A DNA stretch of 64,000 nucleotides from Bradyrhizobium vignae (GCF_004114425.1 NZ_RDQF01000005.1:1-64000); one strand, 5' to 3'. Shown: positions 52,256-61,573, counted from the first letter of the stretch. The notes: a model not told the origin generated them from the sequence alone. A program made the numbers and translations.

Positions 52256-53752
52256 TCAGCCGACCGATCCCTCGAGCGAGATCGAGATCAGCTTCTGCGC
52301 TTCCACCGCGAACTCCATCGGCAGTTGCTGCAGCACGTCCTTGACGAAGCCGTTGACGACGAGGCCGACCGCTTCTTCCTGGCTGAGCCCGCGCTGGATG
52401 CAGTAGAACAGCACGTCCTCGGAGATCTTGGAGGTCGTCGCCTCGTGCTCGAACGTCGCCGAGGAGTTCTTGGCCTCGATGTAGGGCACGGTGTGCGCGC
52501 CGCATTTGTCGCCGATCAGCAGCGAGTCGCAGGCGGTGAAGTTGCGCGCGCCGGTCGCCTTGCGATGCGCGGTGACGAGACCGCGATAGGTGTTCTGCGA
52601 CTTGCCGGCGGCGATGCCCTTGGAGATGATGCGGCTCGACGTGTTCTTGCCGAGATGGATCATCTTGGTGCCGGAATCGACCTGCTGGAATCCGTTCGAG
52701 ATCGCGATCGAGTAGAACTCGCCGCGGGAGTTGTCGCCGCGCAGGATGCAGCTCGGATATTTCCAGGTGATCGCAGATCCCGTTTCGACCTGGGTCCACG
52801 AGATCTTCGAATGGGCGCCGCGGCAGTCGCCACGCTTGGTGACGAAATTGTAGATGCCGCCCTTGCCTTCCGAATTGCCGGGGTACCAGTTCTGCACCGT
52901 CGAATATTTGATCTCGGCATCGTCGAGCGCGACGAGCTCGACCACGGCGGCGTGCAGCTGGTTCTCGTCGCGCTGCGGCGCGGTGCAGCCTTCGAGATAG
53001 GAGACGTAGGAGCCCTTGTCGGCGATGATCAGCGTGCGCTCGAACTGGCCGGTATTGCGCTCGTTGATGCGGAAATAGGTCGACAGCTCCATCGGGCAGC
53101 GCACCCCCGGCGGCACGTAGACGAACGAGCCGTCGGAGAAAACCGCCGAATTCAAGGTCGCGTAGAAATTGTCGGAGGTCGGGACAACCGAGCCGAGATA
53201 TTTCTGCACCAGTTCCGGGTGCTCGCGGATCGCCTCCGAGATCGGCATGAAGATCACGCCGGCCTTCTTCAGCTCGGCCTTGAAGGTGGTCGCAACCGAG
53301 ACCGAATCGAAGACGGCATCGACCGCGATCTTGCGCTGCGCCGGATCCTGCTCGCCCACCTTGGGCTCGATACCCTCGAGCATCGCGACTTCCCGCAGGG
53401 GAATGCCGAGCTTCTCGTAGGTCTTCAGGATCTCCGGATCGATCTCGTCGAGCGAGGTGACCGTCTTCTTCGGTTTCGGTGCCGCATAATAGTGGATGTC
53501 CTGGAAGTCGATCTTGGGATATTCGACGCGGGCCCAGGTCGGCTCGGTCATGGTCAGCCAGCGCCGATAGGCTTCCAGCCGCCACTGGAGCATCCAGGCG
53601 GGTTCGTTCTTTTTCTGCGAGATGAATTTTACGATCTCTTCCGACAGCCCCTTGGGGGCCTTCTCGGAGTCGATCAGGGTCTCAAACCCATAACGATACT
53701 GGTCGACGTCGATGCGCTTCACGCGCTCGACCGTCTCTTGTACGGCTGGCAT
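52256..53752 (-). CDS. sufB: Fe-S cluster assembly scaffold SufB
   Basis: Scaffold on which new iron-sulfur clusters are built. The 498-residue protein has the SufB signatures [33 protein letters not shown], and the C-terminal [20 protein letters not shown]. The functional Cys in this last segment and the [16 protein letters not shown] motif with its conserved Glu are present. The ATG at 53752 was chosen because it opens [12 protein letters not shown]. It is separated from the upstream desulfurase gene by 113 bp that carry an Irr-box-like palindrome. Confidence 0.97.
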   Translation of the reverse strand: MPAVQETVERVKRIDVDQYRYGFETLIDSEKAPKGLSEEIVKFISQKKNEPAWMLQWRLEAYRRWLTMTEPTWARVEYPKIDFQDIHYYAAPKPKKTVTSLDEIDPEILKTYEKLGIPLREVAMLEGIEPKVGEQDPAQRKIAVDAVFDSVSVATTFKAELKKAGVIFMPISEAIREHPELVQKYLGSVVPTSDNFYATLNSAVFSDGSFVYVPPGVRCPMELSTYFRINERNTGQFERTLIIADKGSYVSYLEGCTAPQRDENQLHAAVVELVALDDAEIKYSTVQNWYPGNSEGKGGIYNFVTKRGDCRGAHSKISWTQVETGSAITWKYPSCILRGDNSRGEFYSIAISNGFQQVDSGTKMIHLGKNTSSRIISKGIAAGKSQNTYRGLVTAHRKATGARNFTACDSLLIGDKCGAHTVPYIEAKNSSATFEHEATTSKISEDVLFYCIQRGLSQEEAVGLVVNGFVKDVLQQLPMEFAVEAQKLISISLEGSVG

Positions 53753-53833
53753 TCCATCCTCCGCTCGCGGTTTCAAGGACCGCGGTGGATCAAACTCGGA
53801 CGAGTATTACGATATTTCTCAGCGGAAAGCACG

Positions 53834-53852
53834 GGCTTAGAACCGTTCAAGC
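53834..53852. promoter_or_regulatory. candidate iron-control element (Irr box-like) upstream of sufB
   Basis: TTAGAACCGTTCAAG (53837-53851) matches the form TTAGAACnGTTCTAA expected for Irr-type iron-control elements at 13 of 15 positions, by memory of the motif. It lies about 90 bp upstream of sufB, between the two desulfurase-linked transcripts. In rhizobia and Bradyrhizobium Irr controls iron-responsive genes, and suf genes have been proposed as members of the regulon. Confidence 0.35.
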
Positions 53853-53865
53853 CGTGTTTCGTCGC

Positions 53866-55005
53866 TTAGCCCTTAAGTAGGGTATTACCAAGCTTTCGCC
53901 AAGCCTCTAACGCCCTATTGATGTGCTCTGGTTCCGTGGACCAGCCCAGACTGAGACGCACCGCTCCCTGGGCCACCGCCGGATCATAGCCCATCGCAGA
54001 AAGGACGTGGGATGGCTGGACTTTGCCTGAGGAACAGGCGGATCCAGAGGAGACGGCGATGCCCTCCAGATCGAAGCCGATCACGGCGGTTTCGGCCTTC
54101 AGGCCTGGCGCGGTGAAAAGCACGGTATTCGGCAACCGCGCCACGCCGTCCGCAAAGATCGTCGCCCCGGCAATTCCGCGCAAGCCATTTTCCAAATGAT
54201 CTCTGAGGTTTGTCATGCGCTTCGCATCCTCCGGCAGAGCCTGAAGCGCGGCCTTCACCGCCGCGCCGAAGCCGGCGATCCCCGCGACGTTCTCGGTTCC
54301 GGCGCGACGGTTGAGCTCCTGCCCGCCACCCCGCAATGCCGGCTCCAGGCCGCCTATCCCTTCGCTCATCACCAATGCGCCAACCCCCTTGGGGCCGCCG
54401 ATCTTGTGCGCAGAGAAGGTCGCAAGGTCAGCGCCTACCAAATTGATATCGAACGGGACTTTTCCCAGCGCCTGGATCGCATCGACGTGCAGGAGACCGC
54501 CGGACTCGTGGACGATCGTTGCAGCCTCGGCGACGGGCTGGAGCGCTCCGGTCTCGTTGTTGGCGGCCATGATCGAGACCAGGGCTGGCGGGCCGTCCTT
54601 GAGCTGCGCCTTCAGATGATCGAGGTCGACCACCCCGGAGCGCGTGACCTGGATCAGGCCGATCTTGTCCGCCGGGAATCGGCCGCCGGCCAGCACCGAT
54701 ACATGCTCAACCGCAGAGACCAGCAGCCGCTCGACCTGGCCGCCAGAGCGCCCCCGCAAACCCGGCGAGAGCGCCAGCGCATTGGCCTCGGTTCCAGCGG
54801 AGGTGAAGACGACGTTGCGCGGCTGCGCGCCGACCGCAGCTGCCAGCGTGGCGCGGGCCTCCTCGACCAGCCTTCGCGCCTCCCGCCCCTCGGCATGGAC
54901 CGAGGAGGGATTGCCGGTCAGATCGTAGGCAGCCAGAATCGCAGCCCGCGCTTCCGGGCGGAGCGGCGTGGTCGCATTCCAATCGAGATAGACCCGGGTT
55001 CGCAT
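53866..55005 (-). CDS. class I cysteine desulfurase (NifS/IscS-like), upstream of suf genes
   Basis: A 379-residue PLP enzyme that liberates sulfur from cysteine. The PLP Lys lies in TFSAHKIGGPKGVGALVM, and the Cys loop is SSGSACSSGKVQPSHVLSAM, typical of class I (NifS/IscS) enzymes, unlike SufS of the adjacent operon. The start at 55005 opens MRTRVYLDWNATTPLRPE. It is on the same strand as, and 113 bp upstream of, sufB. Two desulfurase classes side by side suggest a division of labour, perhaps in thiolation of tRNA versus cluster assembly, which is inference. Confidence 0.92.
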   Translation of the reverse strand: MRTRVYLDWNATTPLRPEARAAILAAYDLTGNPSSVHAEGREARRLVEEARATLAAAVGAQPRNVVFTSAGTEANALALSPGLRGRSGGQVERLLVSAVEHVSVLAGGRFPADKIGLIQVTRSGVVDLDHLKAQLKDGPPALVSIMAANNETGALQPVAEAATIVHESGGLLHVDAIQALGKVPFDINLVGADLATFSAHKIGGPKGVGALVMSEGIGGLEPALRGGGQELNRRAGTENVAGIAGFGAAVKAALQALPEDAKRMTNLRDHLENGLRGIAGATIFADGVARLPNTVLFTAPGLKAETAVIGFDLEGIAVSSGSACSSGKVQPSHVLSAMGYDPAVAQGAVRLSLGWSTEPEHINRALEAWRKLGNTLLKG

Positions 55006-55344
55006 TGAGTAGGATATTACCTCACGTCGCGGAGATCTTTCGCGCCGTCCCGACATGGGCTGCAGGCACGGACTTGGCAACCCAATTCCGAATGAGCGGC
55101 CGGCGTGACGCGCTCATGACACGCTAACGCCTTGAGCCCATTGGTTGATGTTCAAGATGCTTGCTTTTTGACCCTCAGCCTATGTTAGAACGCGCACCGT
55201 CAAGTCACCGCGCGCTCTCAGCGCATCACCGCAAGGCGCGCCTTCTCACCCGTCCTTCGCGCTTCGGTCGGCATCTGCCGACGAGGCCGCAATCGGTTGA
55301 TTGCTAGGGATCATCTCTCCAGGAAATCAATCAAGAGATCACCG
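55006..55344. other. divergent intergenic region between the desulfurase gene and the hydrolase gene
   Basis: About 340 bp without a convincing gene. It should hold the promoter of the suf-linked desulfurase gene on the minus strand and that of the hydrolase on the plus strand. TTGACC at 55168-55173 is the best -35-like sequence, but no -10 at proper distance is clear. Confidence 0.4.
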
Positions 55345-55992
55345 ATGCCCGAAGTCATTTTCACCGGCCCTGCTGGCCGTCTCGAAGGCCGCTACCACCC
55401 GGCCAAGCAGAAGAACGCGCCGATCGCGATGATCCTGCATCCGCATCCGCAGTTCCACGGCACGATGAACCATCAGATCGTGTACCAGTGCTACTACGCC
55501 TTCGCGCATCGCGGCTTCTCGGTGCTGCGCTTCAACTTCCGCGGCGTCGGCCGCAGCCAGGGCTCGTTCGACCACGGCACCGGTGAATTGTCGGATGCGG
55601 CGGCCGCGCTCGACTGGGCGCAGACCATCAATCCCGAGGCGCGCGCCTGCTGGGTCGCCGGCTTCTCCTTCGGCGCCTGGATCGGCATGCAGCTTTTGAT
55701 GCGCCGCCCCGAGGTCGAGGGCTTCATCTCGATCGCGCCGCCGGCCAATCTCTACGACTTCTCCTTCCTCGCACCCTGCCCGTCGTCGGGCCTGATCGTG
55801 CATGGCGAGAAGGATGCGGTGGTGCCGCCCAAGGACGTCAACACCCTGGTCGAGAAGCTGAAGACACAGAAGGGCATCGTGATCGACCAGCAGATCATTC
55901 CTGGCGCCAATCACTTCTTCGATTCCAAGCTCGAGCCGTTGATGGAGACCATCACGGCCTATCTCGACATGCGCCTTGCCAACGTGCGGTGA
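55345..55992 (+). CDS. alpha/beta hydrolase
   Basis: A 215-residue cytoplasmic hydrolase. Nucleophile Ser lies in VAGFSFGAWIG (GxSxG), the acid in VHGEKDAVVPP, and the His in PGANHFFDSKL. HPHPQFHGTMNHQIV gives the oxyanion side. Such short alpha/beta hydrolases without lid domains are usually esterases or thioesterases of unknown substrate. The ATG at 55345 is preceded by AAGAGA and starts MPEVIFTGPAGRLEG. It stands alone, divergent from the suf-linked desulfurase gene. Confidence 0.9.
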   Translation: MPEVIFTGPAGRLEGRYHPAKQKNAPIAMILHPHPQFHGTMNHQIVYQCYYAFAHRGFSVLRFNFRGVGRSQGSFDHGTGELSDAAAALDWAQTINPEARACWVAGFSFGAWIGMQLLMRRPEVEGFISIAPPANLYDFSFLAPCPSSGLIVHGEKDAVVPPKDVNTLVEKLKTQKGIVIDQQIIPGANHFFDSKLEPLMETITAYLDMRLANVR

Positions 55993-56001
55993 GTCTGCAG
56001 C

Positions 56002-56313
56002 TCAAGCCAGCTTGAGAGCGACGATCCCCATCAAGACGAGCGCGATGCCTGCAAGCTTCATCGCGCTCAAGGTCTCGCCGAACAGCACCACCCCCATCAG
56101 AAAGGTGCCGGCCGCGCCGATCCCGGTCCACACCGAATAGGCAATGCCGACCTCGAGCACCTTCAAGGCGCGCCCGAGCAGGAAGACGAAAGCGGCGAGC
56201 AACACCAGCGAAGCGATGCTCCAGCCGATGCGGGTGTAGCCTTCCGCATATTTCATCGAGATCGCCCAGCCGACATCGAGCGCGCCGGCGATCACGAGCA
56301 TGAGCCAGGCCAT
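56002..56313 (-). CDS. small multidrug-resistance (SMR) transporter with Asp in place of the essential Glu
   Basis: A 103-residue, four-helix inner-membrane protein of the SMR family, subgroup SugE/Gdx (guanidinium exporters). It has WLMLVIAGALDVGWAISMKY, VLEVGIAYSVWTGIGAAGTFLMGVVLFGE and a last helix MKLAGIALVLMGIVALKL. The charged residue of helix 1, Glu13/14 in SugE and EmrE, binds both proton and substrate; here it is Asp (GALDVGW, codon GAT). The start could also be the ATG at 56325. It follows the GST gene by about 10-22 bp and is probably co-transcribed with it. Confidence 0.88.
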   Translation of the reverse strand: MAWLMLVIAGALDVGWAISMKYAEGYTRIGWSIASLVLLAAFVFLLGRALKVLEVGIAYSVWTGIGAAGTFLMGVVLFGETLSAMKLAGIALVLMGIVALKLA

Positions 56314-56335
56314 CGACGGCGACATCCGCGTGCTC

Positions 56336-57013
56336 TCAGGCCGCGAGCTTGAGCAGATGCGCGTCGTGGCGGACGAGGAAGGCCCGCAGCAATTGCGGAT
56401 AGTCCGCGCCGACCGCGCTGCGCACGCTCGGGCGTTTCGCGAGCTCCGCGCGCCAGGCACGGACCTTCGGCACATCGTTGAAGATGCCGTGCTCCGTCAG
56501 TTCGTCGAACAGGTCGAAGTAGCGGAAGATCGGCGCGAACACGGCGTCGACCAGACTGAACGCATTGCCGGCGAAAAACGGGCCTGCGCCGAGCGCGGCT
56601 TCGACGCGCGCAAATTTCGCAACGAGCGCCTGGCGCTTGCTTTCGAACGTCGCCGGATCGGTCGTCGTCTCCAGCCCCCAGAGGTCGCCAAGGATCGCCG
56701 AGCCGAACTCCATCCAGGCGCGGTGCTCGGCACGCTGCAGCGCATCCCCCGGATGCAGCCTCACGCCGCCTTGCGTCTCCTCGATGTACTCGCAGATCAC
56801 GTTGCTCTCGAAGAGCGCGACCTCGCCCTTGTCGGTCGTCACCACCAGCACCGGCACCTTGCCGAGCGGCGAGAGCTTGAGAAACCAGTCGGGCTTGTTG
56901 GCGAGATCGATATCGATCCGCTCGAACGGCACCCCCTTTTCCTTCAGCGCGATCACGGCACGCTGCACGTAAGGGCAAAGCTTGTGGCTGATCAGTTTCA
57001 GTGATGCGGTCAT
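56336..57013 (-). CDS. glutathione S-transferase family protein
   Basis: A 225-residue cytosolic GST. The N-terminal thioredoxin-like domain has the active-site-type Cys in SHKLCPYVQRAVIALKEKGV and the glutathione-binding motif PLGKVPVLV then ALFESNVICEYIEE. The helical C-terminal domain follows from about residue 85. The form with Cys-Pro-Tyr resembles omega- and SspA-type enzymes, which act in thiol-disulfide and dehydroascorbate-type reactions. It is preceded by three operator-like palindromes and followed closely by the SMR gene. Confidence 0.9.
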   Translation of the reverse strand: MTASLKLISHKLCPYVQRAVIALKEKGVPFERIDIDLANKPDWFLKLSPLGKVPVLVVTTDKGEVALFESNVICEYIEETQGGVRLHPGDALQRAEHRAWMEFGSAILGDLWGLETTTDPATFESKRQALVAKFARVEAALGAGPFFAGNAFSLVDAVFAPIFRYFDLFDELTEHGIFNDVPKVRAWRAELAKRPSVRSAVGADYPQLLRAFLVRHDAHLLKLAA

Positions 57014-57032
57014 GGCGCGATCCCGGCGGTTA

Positions 57033-57096
57033 GATGCAACTGCATCCAAAATAGATGCGTTTGCATCCCGCCGTCAAGAATAGATGCATTTGCATC
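57033..57096. promoter_or_regulatory. three operator-like palindromes upstream of the GST-SMR pair
   Basis: Three copies of GATGCn3-4TGCATC type: GATGCAACTGCATC (57033-57046), GATGCGTTTGCATC (57054-57067) and GATGCATTTGCATC (57083-57096). Each is preceded by TA, and each is an interrupted palindrome. Start-to-start spacings are 21 and 29 bp, close to two and just under three helical turns. They lie 20-83 bp before the GST start codon, so they probably overlap its promoter. No regulator gene lies adjacent, so the protein that binds is unknown. Confidence 0.7.
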
Positions 57097-57124
57097 AACC
57101 GCCTGTGACCTCAGGCAGTCATGG

Positions 57125-58228
57125 TCAGGGTCTGGCGATCACCCCGCCGGTCATCGGCATCGGCACGCCCGTGGTCGTGGGATAGGACAGTGGCAGGCCT
57201 TTCAGGCCACGCGCCGCGAGGAAGCCGAAGGCCTGCGCCTCGATGGCATCGGAAGCCCAGCCGAGCGTCTCGGCGGCCTCGACTGTGGCCGAGCCCACCC
57301 GCTCCCGCAGCATCCGCAGCATGGTGAGATTGCGGGCGCCGCCGCCGCACACGATCCAGCTCCGCGGCCGGCGCGGCAAGAGCGGGATGACGCGGGCGAT
57401 CGCGGCGGCGGTGAACGCGGTCAGCGTCGCGGCGCCGTCGGCCGGTGCCACCTCACCGAGCTTGAGCACGGCAAAATCGTTGCGGTCGAGCGATTTCGGC
57501 GGCGGGCTTGTGAAGAACGGCAGCTCCAGCGCCCGGGCGATCCAGGCTTCATCCACCTTGCCGAGTGCTGCGAATTTGCCTTCAGCATCGAACGCCTTGT
57601 TCATGGTGCGGTACATGAAATCGTCGAGCAGCGCGTTGCCGGGGCCGGTGTCGCAGGCGATCAGCGTGTCGTTGCCGTCGATATAGGTGATGTTGGAGAC
57701 GCCGCCGATATTGACCACGACGATCGGCCCCTCGCGCTCGAGCGAATGTGCCAGTGCCCGGTGGTAGACCGGCACGAGCGGCGCGCCCTGCCCGCCGGCC
57801 TCGACATCGGCGGCGCGGAAATCATGCATCACGGGGATATGGATGGCCCTGACCAGCGCCGGCGCGTCGCCAATCTGCACCGTCAGCCGTCTTTCGGGCC
57901 GGTGCAGCACGGTCTGGCCGTGGAAGCCGACAATGTCGATGTCCTCCGCCCTCATCCGGTTCTGGGCGAGGAAGGCGGCGACCGCCTCGGCATGGGCCCG
58001 CGTCACCGCACGCTCGGCCTCGGCCAGAATGCCCGGGCGGGCGTCGCGTTGCTGCAGATGCACGGCCTCGCTCAGCGCCTGACGCAGCAGGTTGCGCTCG
58101 GCCGGGCTGTACGGCCGGTAACCGGATGGCCCGAACGCCTTCAGATGTTTTCCGTCGGTTTCGATCAGCGCGACATCCACCCCATCCAGCGAGGTGCCGC
58201 TCATCAAACCGAGTGTCGTCAACATCAT
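57125..58228 (-). CDS. anmK: anhydro-N-acetylmuramic acid kinase AnmK
   Basis: Phosphorylates and opens 1,6-anhydro-MurNAc, returning cell-wall sugars to metabolism. The 367-residue length is right for AnmK. It starts TLGLMSGTSLDGVDVALIET, the family's nucleotide-binding opening, followed by GFHGQTVLHRPERRLTVQIGD, ANIGGVSN-type VVNIGGVSNITYI, DTGPGNALLDD and a C-terminal CGGGARNLTML. Its substrate is made by lytic transglycosylases such as the one encoded at 585-1814. It is divergent from tyrS. Confidence 0.95.
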   Translation of the reverse strand: MMLTTLGLMSGTSLDGVDVALIETDGKHLKAFGPSGYRPYSPAERNLLRQALSEAVHLQQRDARPGILAEAERAVTRAHAEAVAAFLAQNRMRAEDIDIVGFHGQTVLHRPERRLTVQIGDAPALVRAIHIPVMHDFRAADVEAGGQGAPLVPVYHRALAHSLEREGPIVVVNIGGVSNITYIDGNDTLIACDTGPGNALLDDFMYRTMNKAFDAEGKFAALGKVDEAWIARALELPFFTSPPPKSLDRNDFAVLKLGEVAPADGAATLTAFTAAAIARVIPLLPRRPRSWIVCGGGARNLTMLRMLRERVGSATVEAAETLGWASDAIEAQAFGFLAARGLKGLPLSYPTTTGVPMPMTGGVIARP

Positions 58229-58393
58229 GGATCAGCGTCCTCAAGAGACCCGCCCTGGCATGCCGATCTTGTGCCAGAGGGACACATCTTATAATGCCAC
58301 AGCGCCAAGTGGCGGGCAGCAATCGAGTTCCCATGCAAGACCCTTAAATTGCCCCCAAAACAGTAAACCAAGAATTGTCAGGCACGCCGACAG

Positions 58394-59647
58394 ATGACTG
58401 CATTTAAATCGGATTTCCTCAACACCCTGCAGGAACGTGGATTCATCCACCAATGCTCCGATTTCGAGGGGCTCGATGCGCTTGCCGCCAAGGGCGAAGC
58501 CATCGCCTATGTCGGCTACGATTGCACCGCCCGCTCGCTGCATATCGGCAATTACCTGACCATGATGATGCTGCACTGGCTGCAGCAGTCCGGCAACAAG
58601 CCGATCACGCTGATGGGCGGCGGCACCACCATGGTGGGCGATCCCTCCGGCAAGGACGAGACGCGCGCGATGCGCACCATTGCCGAGATCGAGGCCAACA
58701 AGGAATCGATCCGCGGCGTGTTCGCCAAGGTGCTGCGCTATGGCGAGGGCAAGAGCGACGCCATCATGCTCGACAATGCGGAGTGGCTGACCAAGCTGAA
58801 CTGGATCGAGATGCTGCGCGACATCGGCCGGCATTTCTCGGTCAACCGCATGCTGACCATGGACTCCGTTCGGCTGCGTCTCGAGCGCGAGCACGAGATG
58901 AGCTTCATCGAGTTCAACTACATGGTCTGCCAGGCCTACGACTTCGTCGAGCTCGCCAAGCGCACCGGCTGCCGCCTCCAGATGGGCGGCTCGGATCAGT
59001 GGGGCAACATCATCATGGGCGTCGATCTCGGCCGCCGCATGGGCACGCACCAGCTGTTCGCGCTGACGACACCGCTGCTGACGACCGCGTCGGGCGCCAA
59101 GATGGGCAAGACCGCGCAAGGCGCGGTCTGGCTCAACGCCGACCAGTTCTCGCCCTATGACTTCTGGCAATACTGGCGCAACACCGAGGACGCCGATGTC
59201 GGCAAGTTCCTAAAACTGTTCACGACACTGCCGCTCGCCGAGATCAAGAAGCTCGAGGCGCTCGGCGGCTCGGAGATCAACGAGGCCAAGAAGGTGCTCG
59301 CGACCGAGGCAACGGCGCTGCTGCACGGCCGCGACGCCGCGAACGAAGCTGCGGAGACCGCACGCCGCACCTTCGAGGAAGGCGCGCTCGCCGAGAGCCT
59401 GCCGACGGTGGAAATTCCGCGCGGCGAGCTCGACACCGGGCTTGGCGTGCTCAGCGCTTTCGTGAAGGCAGGCCTCGTCGCCTCCAACGGCGAAGCGAGG
59501 CGCCAGATCAAGGGCGGCGGCCTGCGCGTCAACGATGCGCCCGTTACCGACGAGAAGATGGCCCTGTCGGCGGGCAATCTGACGCCGGAAGGCGTGATCA
59601 AGCTGTCCTTCGGCAAGAAGAAGCACGTGCTCATCAGGCCTGCATAG
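58394..59647 (+). CDS. tyrS: tyrosyl-tRNA synthetase
   Basis: Charges tRNA-Tyr with tyrosine. The 417-residue class I synthetase has the HIGH-type motif in [17 protein letters not shown], the tyrosine-binding region [11 protein letters not shown] and [11 protein letters not shown], and the KMSKS-type loop GAKMGKT. The C-terminal S4 RNA-binding domain is clear ([20 protein letters not shown]). The start at 58394 opens [17 protein letters not shown], as in alphaproteobacterial TyrS. Confidence 0.97.
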   Translation: MTAFKSDFLNTLQERGFIHQCSDFEGLDALAAKGEAIAYVGYDCTARSLHIGNYLTMMMLHWLQQSGNKPITLMGGGTTMVGDPSGKDETRAMRTIAEIEANKESIRGVFAKVLRYGEGKSDAIMLDNAEWLTKLNWIEMLRDIGRHFSVNRMLTMDSVRLRLEREHEMSFIEFNYMVCQAYDFVELAKRTGCRLQMGGSDQWGNIIMGVDLGRRMGTHQLFALTTPLLTTASGAKMGKTAQGAVWLNADQFSPYDFWQYWRNTEDADVGKFLKLFTTLPLAEIKKLEALGGSEINEAKKVLATEATALLHGRDAANEAAETARRTFEEGALAESLPTVEIPRGELDTGLGVLSAFVKAGLVASNGEARRQIKGGGLRVNDAPVTDEKMALSAGNLTPEGVIKLSFGKKKHVLIRPA

Positions 59648-59702
59648 GCGTATGAGCTTTTGATGCTTGTCAGGGCGCACCGAAGCGCGCTCCCTGACGG
59701 CA

Positions 59703-60950
59703 ATGGACCAGAACACGCCCAGGGAACAAGGTGGGGCAGCTCAGCGAGATGCGGTACGCACCGCACTCGTGGTGCTCGGGTTGTGCTTTACGCTGGCTGT
59801 TCTTGGCCGCGGCTTAAGCGAGAGCTTCACCGTCTTCCTCAAGCCGATTTCCGAAAATCTTGGCTGGGATCGCGCCCAGGCCGTCTCGATCTACTCACTG
59901 ACGTGGCTCATCAGCGGGCTGACAGCGCCGCTGGTCGGCCGCCTGTTCGATCATTCCGGTCCGAGCATCGTGTATGCGCTCGGCCTGTTCCTGCTTGGCT
60001 CCGCCTTCCTGATCGCGGGCCAAGCGCACGCACTCTGGCAATTCCAGCTCTCGATCGGCGTTTGCGTCGGCATCGGCGTCGCCTTCATCGGCAATGTGCC
60101 CAATTCGATCCTGCTCGGCCGCTGGTTCGGCCCAAAGCTGCCGACCGCCATGGCGGTGGTCTATTCGGCGATGGGCGGCGGCGTGCTGGCCTTGCTGCCG
60201 GCCTCGCAGCTCCTGATCGATCATCTCGGCTGGCGCGAGACCTACCAGGTCTACGGCCTCGCCGCGCTCGCGCTGCTGGTGCCGCTGCTGCTGCTGCCCT
60301 GGCGCATGTTCGCGGCCGGCTCGCCGCACGTCTCCAAGAAGAGCGATCCGGATTTCGTCGACAGCGGCTGGACGCTTGTGAGCGCGATGCGTCATCATGC
60401 CTTCTGGGCGCTGTTCTCGACCTTCTTCTTCACCGCGGTCGGCATGTATTCGATCGCGGCGCAGATCGTGGCGTATCTGATCGACGCCGGCTTCCCGCCG
60501 CTCCAGGCTGCGACCGCATGGGGCTTCTCCGGCGTCGTCCTGGTGTTCGGCATGCTCGGCGTCTCCGTGCTCGACGGCCTGATCGGGCGCCGGCCGTCGG
60601 TGCTGCTCAGCTACGCGATCTCGATCCTCGGCATCGTTCTGCTCTGGCTGCTGCAGCATTATCCCAACGTCGTCCTGCTCACCGGCTTCGTCGTCTGCTT
60701 CGGCAGCATGATGGGCTCCCGCGGGCCGCTGATCACCGCAACCGCGATGAAGATTTTTCGTGGCAAGCGCGTTGGCACGATCTACGGCACGATCTCGATC
60801 GGCAGCGGCCTCGGCTCGGCCTTCGGCTCATGGAGCGGCGGCCTGATTCACGATGCCACGCACGGCTACAATCTCCTGCTCGTCTTCGCACTTGCGAGCG
60901 TCGTGCTGGGCATGATTCCGTTCCTGGTCGTCCCCGCTTTGCGGGAGTAG
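59703..60950 (+). CDS. major facilitator superfamily transporter
   Basis: A 415-residue inner-membrane transporter with 12 predicted helices and a cytoplasmic N-terminus. The MFS motif A appears between helices 2 and 3 in GLTAPLVGRLFDHSGPSIVY, and again in the second half as VSVLDGLIGRRPSVLLSY. The overall form (VLGLCFTLAVLGRGLSESF, then FLKPISENLGWDRAQAV) resembles monocarboxylate/oxalate-formate-like transporters, but the substrate cannot be fixed. I chose the ATG at 59703 as it starts nearer the first helix than 59667. Confidence 0.88.
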   Translation: MDQNTPREQGGAAQRDAVRTALVVLGLCFTLAVLGRGLSESFTVFLKPISENLGWDRAQAVSIYSLTWLISGLTAPLVGRLFDHSGPSIVYALGLFLLGSAFLIAGQAHALWQFQLSIGVCVGIGVAFIGNVPNSILLGRWFGPKLPTAMAVVYSAMGGGVLALLPASQLLIDHLGWRETYQVYGLAALALLVPLLLLPWRMFAAGSPHVSKKSDPDFVDSGWTLVSAMRHHAFWALFSTFFFTAVGMYSIAAQIVAYLIDAGFPPLQAATAWGFSGVVLVFGMLGVSVLDGLIGRRPSVLLSYAISILGIVLLWLLQHYPNVVLLTGFVVCFGSMMGSRGPLITATAMKIFRGKRVGTIYGTISIGSGLGSAFGSWSGGLIHDATHGYNLLLVFALASVVLGMIPFLVVPALRE

Positions 60951-61168
60951 GTCTCTCAGAGGTAACCTGCGCGAATTCACGTCACCGGGGAACTACTGAC
61001 GGCTACGGCGTGAACTCGCGCAAAAAATGCGAGTCGCGCGAGGCTGAAGGCCGGGGCTGCGGTGTTTTGTGGACATGACGAAAATGTCAGCGCGGAATTG
61101 GTCCCGGGTGGCTTGCGAGCCAGGACCGAATACGGTCCAAGTCGCAGCATTGGATGGAGGGCAAACCA

Positions 61169-61573
61169 ATGGACTTTCCTTATCTCACTCGCTTTCAACC
61201 GGTTCTCCTGAGCCTGTTTCGCTTCATCACCGGCCTCTTGCTGTTCCAGTATGGCGTCGCCAAACTGTTCAAGTTCCCGGTGCTCCCCTACTTCGCGAAC
61301 ATCCCGCCGCTGATCTACGCGGCCGGCACGCTCGAGCTTGTGCTCGGCGGGCTCCTGATGGTCGGCCTGTTCACCCGCCTCGCGGCTTTCATCCTCTCGG
61401 GTGAAATGGCCTTCGCCTACTTCATGGGCCACATGTTCAAGGGCGAGACGCCGGTGTTCCTGCCGCTGCTCAACGGCGGCACCGCCGCGATCCTGTTCTG
61501 CTTCGCATGCCTGTACCTCTCGGCAGCCGGCGCCGGCCCGGTCAGCGTCGATGCCGCCATGGGCAAGAAATAG
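61169..61573 (+). CDS. DoxX-family membrane protein
   Basis: A 134-residue protein with four membrane helices. The family signature is in the first part (SLFRFITGLLLFQYGVAKLF and FANIPPLIYAAGTLELVLGG). GGTAAILFCFACLYLSAAGAG forms the final helix, and the protein ends in a short charged tail. DoxX proteins have been linked to oxidative stress and thiosulfate metabolism, though most members are untested. GGAGG lies 8 bases before the ATG at 61169. The 218 bp upstream contain an imperfect inverted repeat with arms at 60970-60982 and 61010-61022. Confidence 0.9.
   Translation: MDFPYLTRFQPVLLSLFRFITGLLLFQYGVAKLFKFPVLPYFANIPPLIYAAGTLELVLGGLLMVGLFTRLAAFILSGEMAFAYFMGHMFKGETPVFLPLLNGGTAAILFCFACLYLSAAGAGPVSVDAAMGKK

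Noticed and set aside
51413-53869. An 818-codon open frame opposite sufC and sufB
   Set aside because: It covers several genes of the opposite strand, contains Asp/Glu/Arg-rich shadow sequence, and has no domain.
57033-57096. The three palindromes as a CRISPR array
   Set aside because: The repeats are only 14 bp, the spacers are 7-15 bp, and the spacing is unequal. Operators fit better.
60970-61022. Inverted repeat (GCGCGAATTCACG and CGTGAACTCGCGC) as a terminator of the MFS gene
   Set aside because: The arms match at 12 of 13 bases, but no T-run follows; a structural role is possible but not supported.
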